Below, piece after piece: positions 61,559-64,000 of a stretch of DNA of 64,000 bases. The DNA is from Oxyruncus cristatus (taxonomy: Eukaryota > Chordata > Aves > Passeriformes > Cotingidae). The notes beneath the pieces were generated by a model, which worked only from the letters and a program-made list of their open reading frames with translations, was not told where the DNA came from and ran no database searches. Where the stretch lies: assembly GCA_013399855.1 (NCBI GenBank), contig VXAY01001101.1, positions 1 through 64,000 on the forward strand, read 5' to 3'. Numbering within the stretch: position 1 is the first letter of the stretch; each line of letters opens with the position of its first letter. Made by a program: the position numbers and the translations under genes.

Positions 61559-64000
61559 TTTATGTGGAGATGTGCAATAAGCAGAAGAAGGTGTATATTA
61601 AGATTGTGTAATACAAACCTCTTGTCAGAGGCAGAGCCCCTCTCCAGAGGAGGAGGAGAGTTTGGTGGTGTGTCTGACAGCCCACAGGGGAAGGCCCATT
61701 TCAGATCAGGTGTTGTATGTGAGGAGGATAAGGGGGGCAAGGACTGTGGCATGAGAGACCAGCAAAGCCTGCTGCAGAAGTGAGGAGAGGACTGGTAAGA
61801 GTCCAAGATGGTGAGCACTGAGGCTGAGATATGGAGGAAAATGGATTGTTAGGAGAAGTAACACACAACAACATATAGTGAGGAAAGTGAAACTAAAAAT
61901 TAGCCCTCAAAGAACAAAGATGGCTGAGAAATAGAAGGTCAGTTGTTAAAAGCTGTAGCTGGCGTGTAATAGGACAAAGAGAAGGCACCTAACAAATCAT
62001 TAATAAAAACTCTGAGAGCAGGTAACTCTGCAGTGTGGGTGGTAAATTGAGGAGGTGGCTGAGGGGCTCAGTGACAGCATGGCTGTGTGTCTCTGCTTCG
62101 GTGGAGCAGGTGGACCTGCAGGGCAGGCGCTTCAGGCACGAGATTGCCTGGGTTTGCTTTTCTGCCTGAAAGCTCTTTTGCAGAATACCCTGCTTTTCAG
62201 CTCACAAAGATAACTCGAAATGAAATTGTTGCTTGGTAAATGGGGAAACACATTGGCTGACAGTACAGTATAAGAAATGCTTAATTTCTTAAACACATGA
62301 TTAGTAATAGTTACCCAGACCTATATGTGCAACCAGTTAAACAGCAGTTGTGTGACTCGGTCCTTACTACTAAATAGCTGAAGGGTTTTGCTTTGAAATA
62401 TTTGCTTCGTGCTTATTTCTTTCTGGCAAAGCATGATCATGAGATTTCTACACAAACTACTGATTGCCTTACGGTTTTTAATGGTCTGGTTTCTGGTAGC
62501 TGTCAGTAGAAGCAAAACAGAAACCTTGTTCAGCTCTGGAATCTGCCTGGGCTATTGGCTATTCCCAGTGAGAGACATCATTTACCGAAATCAGTTATTC
62601 TGATTTCAACAAACCTCGGTAGATTAAGATTTGACTCTTTCAAACTTACTTCCATCCAGAAAAAACGGGCATTTAGGTATAAGCTAGCCATGTGTACTTA
62701 CCTATCTGCGACATCAAAGCAAAGTTGAGTTCCTGCAATCTAGTTTGAACAGAAGGGGGTCTGTGCTCACTGTAAAGCCGGATTTGATCTACCGCAAGTA
62801 AATAGCAGATGTAGCTCAGCCTTTGGGTAATTTGCAAGTGTCAGGTTACACAGCAGGAATAATTGTGGAGGGCTATGGGCGAGACTGGCTCCTGTTCTGA
62901 CATCAGTCATCTCCACATCAGTCAGAGCTAATCAACACTTCAAGTTATGAATACTGAACACTTGTCATTATCTGCAGCCAAAAACTTATTCACTGAAATG
63001 ATACAGTGAATTAATTGAAGTAGCACCTTGGAGAAAATTATAAGTGTTTTGCAGGCAATTTGTGAACAGGTAAAGTGAAATTAATTGAATGAATGATTTG
63101 TTATGAACTATTCTCCCAGAAGCAGGAAGGTTCTATTTTTGGTTTTTCTCATTTCACTAAGGAAAATTTGAGGTGTTCACCCATATATTCTGCCATGGAA
63201 ACATAATCCCAACCTTGGTCATTCTTTTCAACTTTATCACCTTGCCATGTTGTGAAGATCACTGACATCTTTAGTTATATTCCTAAACCAACTTATAGCT
63301 GAAACACTTTAACAGGTAATTTAATGATTAATATGTATTAGAAATAGAAATTGTCCATTTTGTAATTTTTTTGCTCAGTTTCTTAGCTGTAAAACATTCA
63401 CATTGGTCTACCATATAATGCTCAGGGGTAGAATTTTATCTATAAGCCACATTTTGAAGCTGTGATCTAATGAAGATTTCTGCTTGATATATGAAGTAAT
63501 TCTACCTCTGAAAGATCATTAGCACCTGGCAGCTTTAGAAAAATGAAGCAGTCTCCATATTTTTTACTTTGTCTTTGGTGCTTGGCATAAGTTTTTTAGT
63601 TTCCACAATGTAATGCATGGTGGTTTGGTCTCAGAAAAAAACTGTTCACTCTTTATTAATGAAAACTTTTATTTAGACTTAATAAATTTGTCAGAACTGC
63701 AATGCAATCTGATATGACTGGATTGGAAGTGAATGCCATGCACCCCCCAGATATGCTCTGTTCTGCAGTCTTGATTTTTTTGCATGGGAAATATGTTCCA
63801 AACATAAAACCTTGTCCTATTTTCTTATACTTCCGTAAGTTATGTGTTAGGATGTGACCTTAGCAGGGGTATCAGGTATAATTGTGGCCGCTGCCAGCTT
63901 TTCTCTCTGCTTGAGAGTTCTTGCCCATGTGCAGTGGACAGTGCTGGGTAGCTCAAGTCTCCTGCCTGAGGAGATTTTGTTATATTTAATTAACTCCTCC
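61559..64000. other. Non-coding sequence to window end, no gene seen
   Basis: Purine-rich, moderately GC-rich sequence to about 62170, then AT-rich DNA that includes the paired homeodomain-type motifs near 63.0 kb. Open frames are all short and unrecognised. Confidence 0.6.
63006..63089. promoter_or_regulatory. Paired GTGAA(A)TTAATTGAA motif
   Basis: GTGAATTAATTGAA at 63006-63019 recurs as GTGAAATTAATTGAA at 63075-63089, differing by one inserted A. Each holds a TTAATT core. Upstream, ACATCAGTCA is directly repeated at 62900-62909 and 62915-62924. The stretch 62890-63100 looks like a conserved non-coding element, which is an inference from texture only. Confidence 0.25.

Overview
The window looks like non-coding DNA from a bird chromosome. 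By eye it is AT-rich (about 60% A+T) and CpG-poor. It carries very few interspersed repeats, and the recognisable ones belong to CR1, the non-LTR retrotransposon that dominates avian genomes. I see no L1, Alu-like SINE or obvious LTR element, which argues against a mammal; a CR1-rich non-avian reptile is the main alternative. An unresolved 63-N block sits inside a poly-T run.

I find no protein-coding gene I can support. Open frames are short, the longest being 156 codons, about what chance gives in 128 kb of AT-rich strand. None resembles a protein family I recognise except broken frames of a CR1 reverse transcriptase. I recognised no tRNA or rRNA gene, no CRISPR array and no bacterial-type feature. 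The window is best read as a large intron or a gene desert.

Layout: 1-19.5 kb is plain AT-rich sequence with low-complexity G/T tracts, a homeodomain-site cluster at 12.6 kb and a GC-richer pocket at 12.74-13.2 kb. An antisense CR1 3' fragment lies at 19.6 kb. The 21.9-22.5 kb stretch holds the gap, a local tandem duplication and an exon-like stretch. A CpG-containing pocket lies near 25.0 kb. At 30.8 kb there is a perfect 17-bp inverted repeat, at 32.0 kb an A/C-rich tract, and at 36.1 kb a 16-bp palindrome next to a POU octamer. A degraded sense CR1 RT fragment covers 40.25-41.17 kb. Degenerate old repeats lie near 45.3-45.7 and 58.3-58.5 kb, a GC-richer pocket at 46.4-47.3 kb, a possible CR1 tail at 61.5 kb and a paired homeodomain-type motif at 63.0 kb.

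The most informative large-scale signal is strand asymmetry. I count 15 T-runs of 10 or more against 2 A-runs on the given strand, and most low-complexity tracts are G/T rather than A/C. This is the composition expected on the sense strand of a transcribed intron, so I infer, without proof, a host gene read on the + strand. I found no convincing new biological system here.
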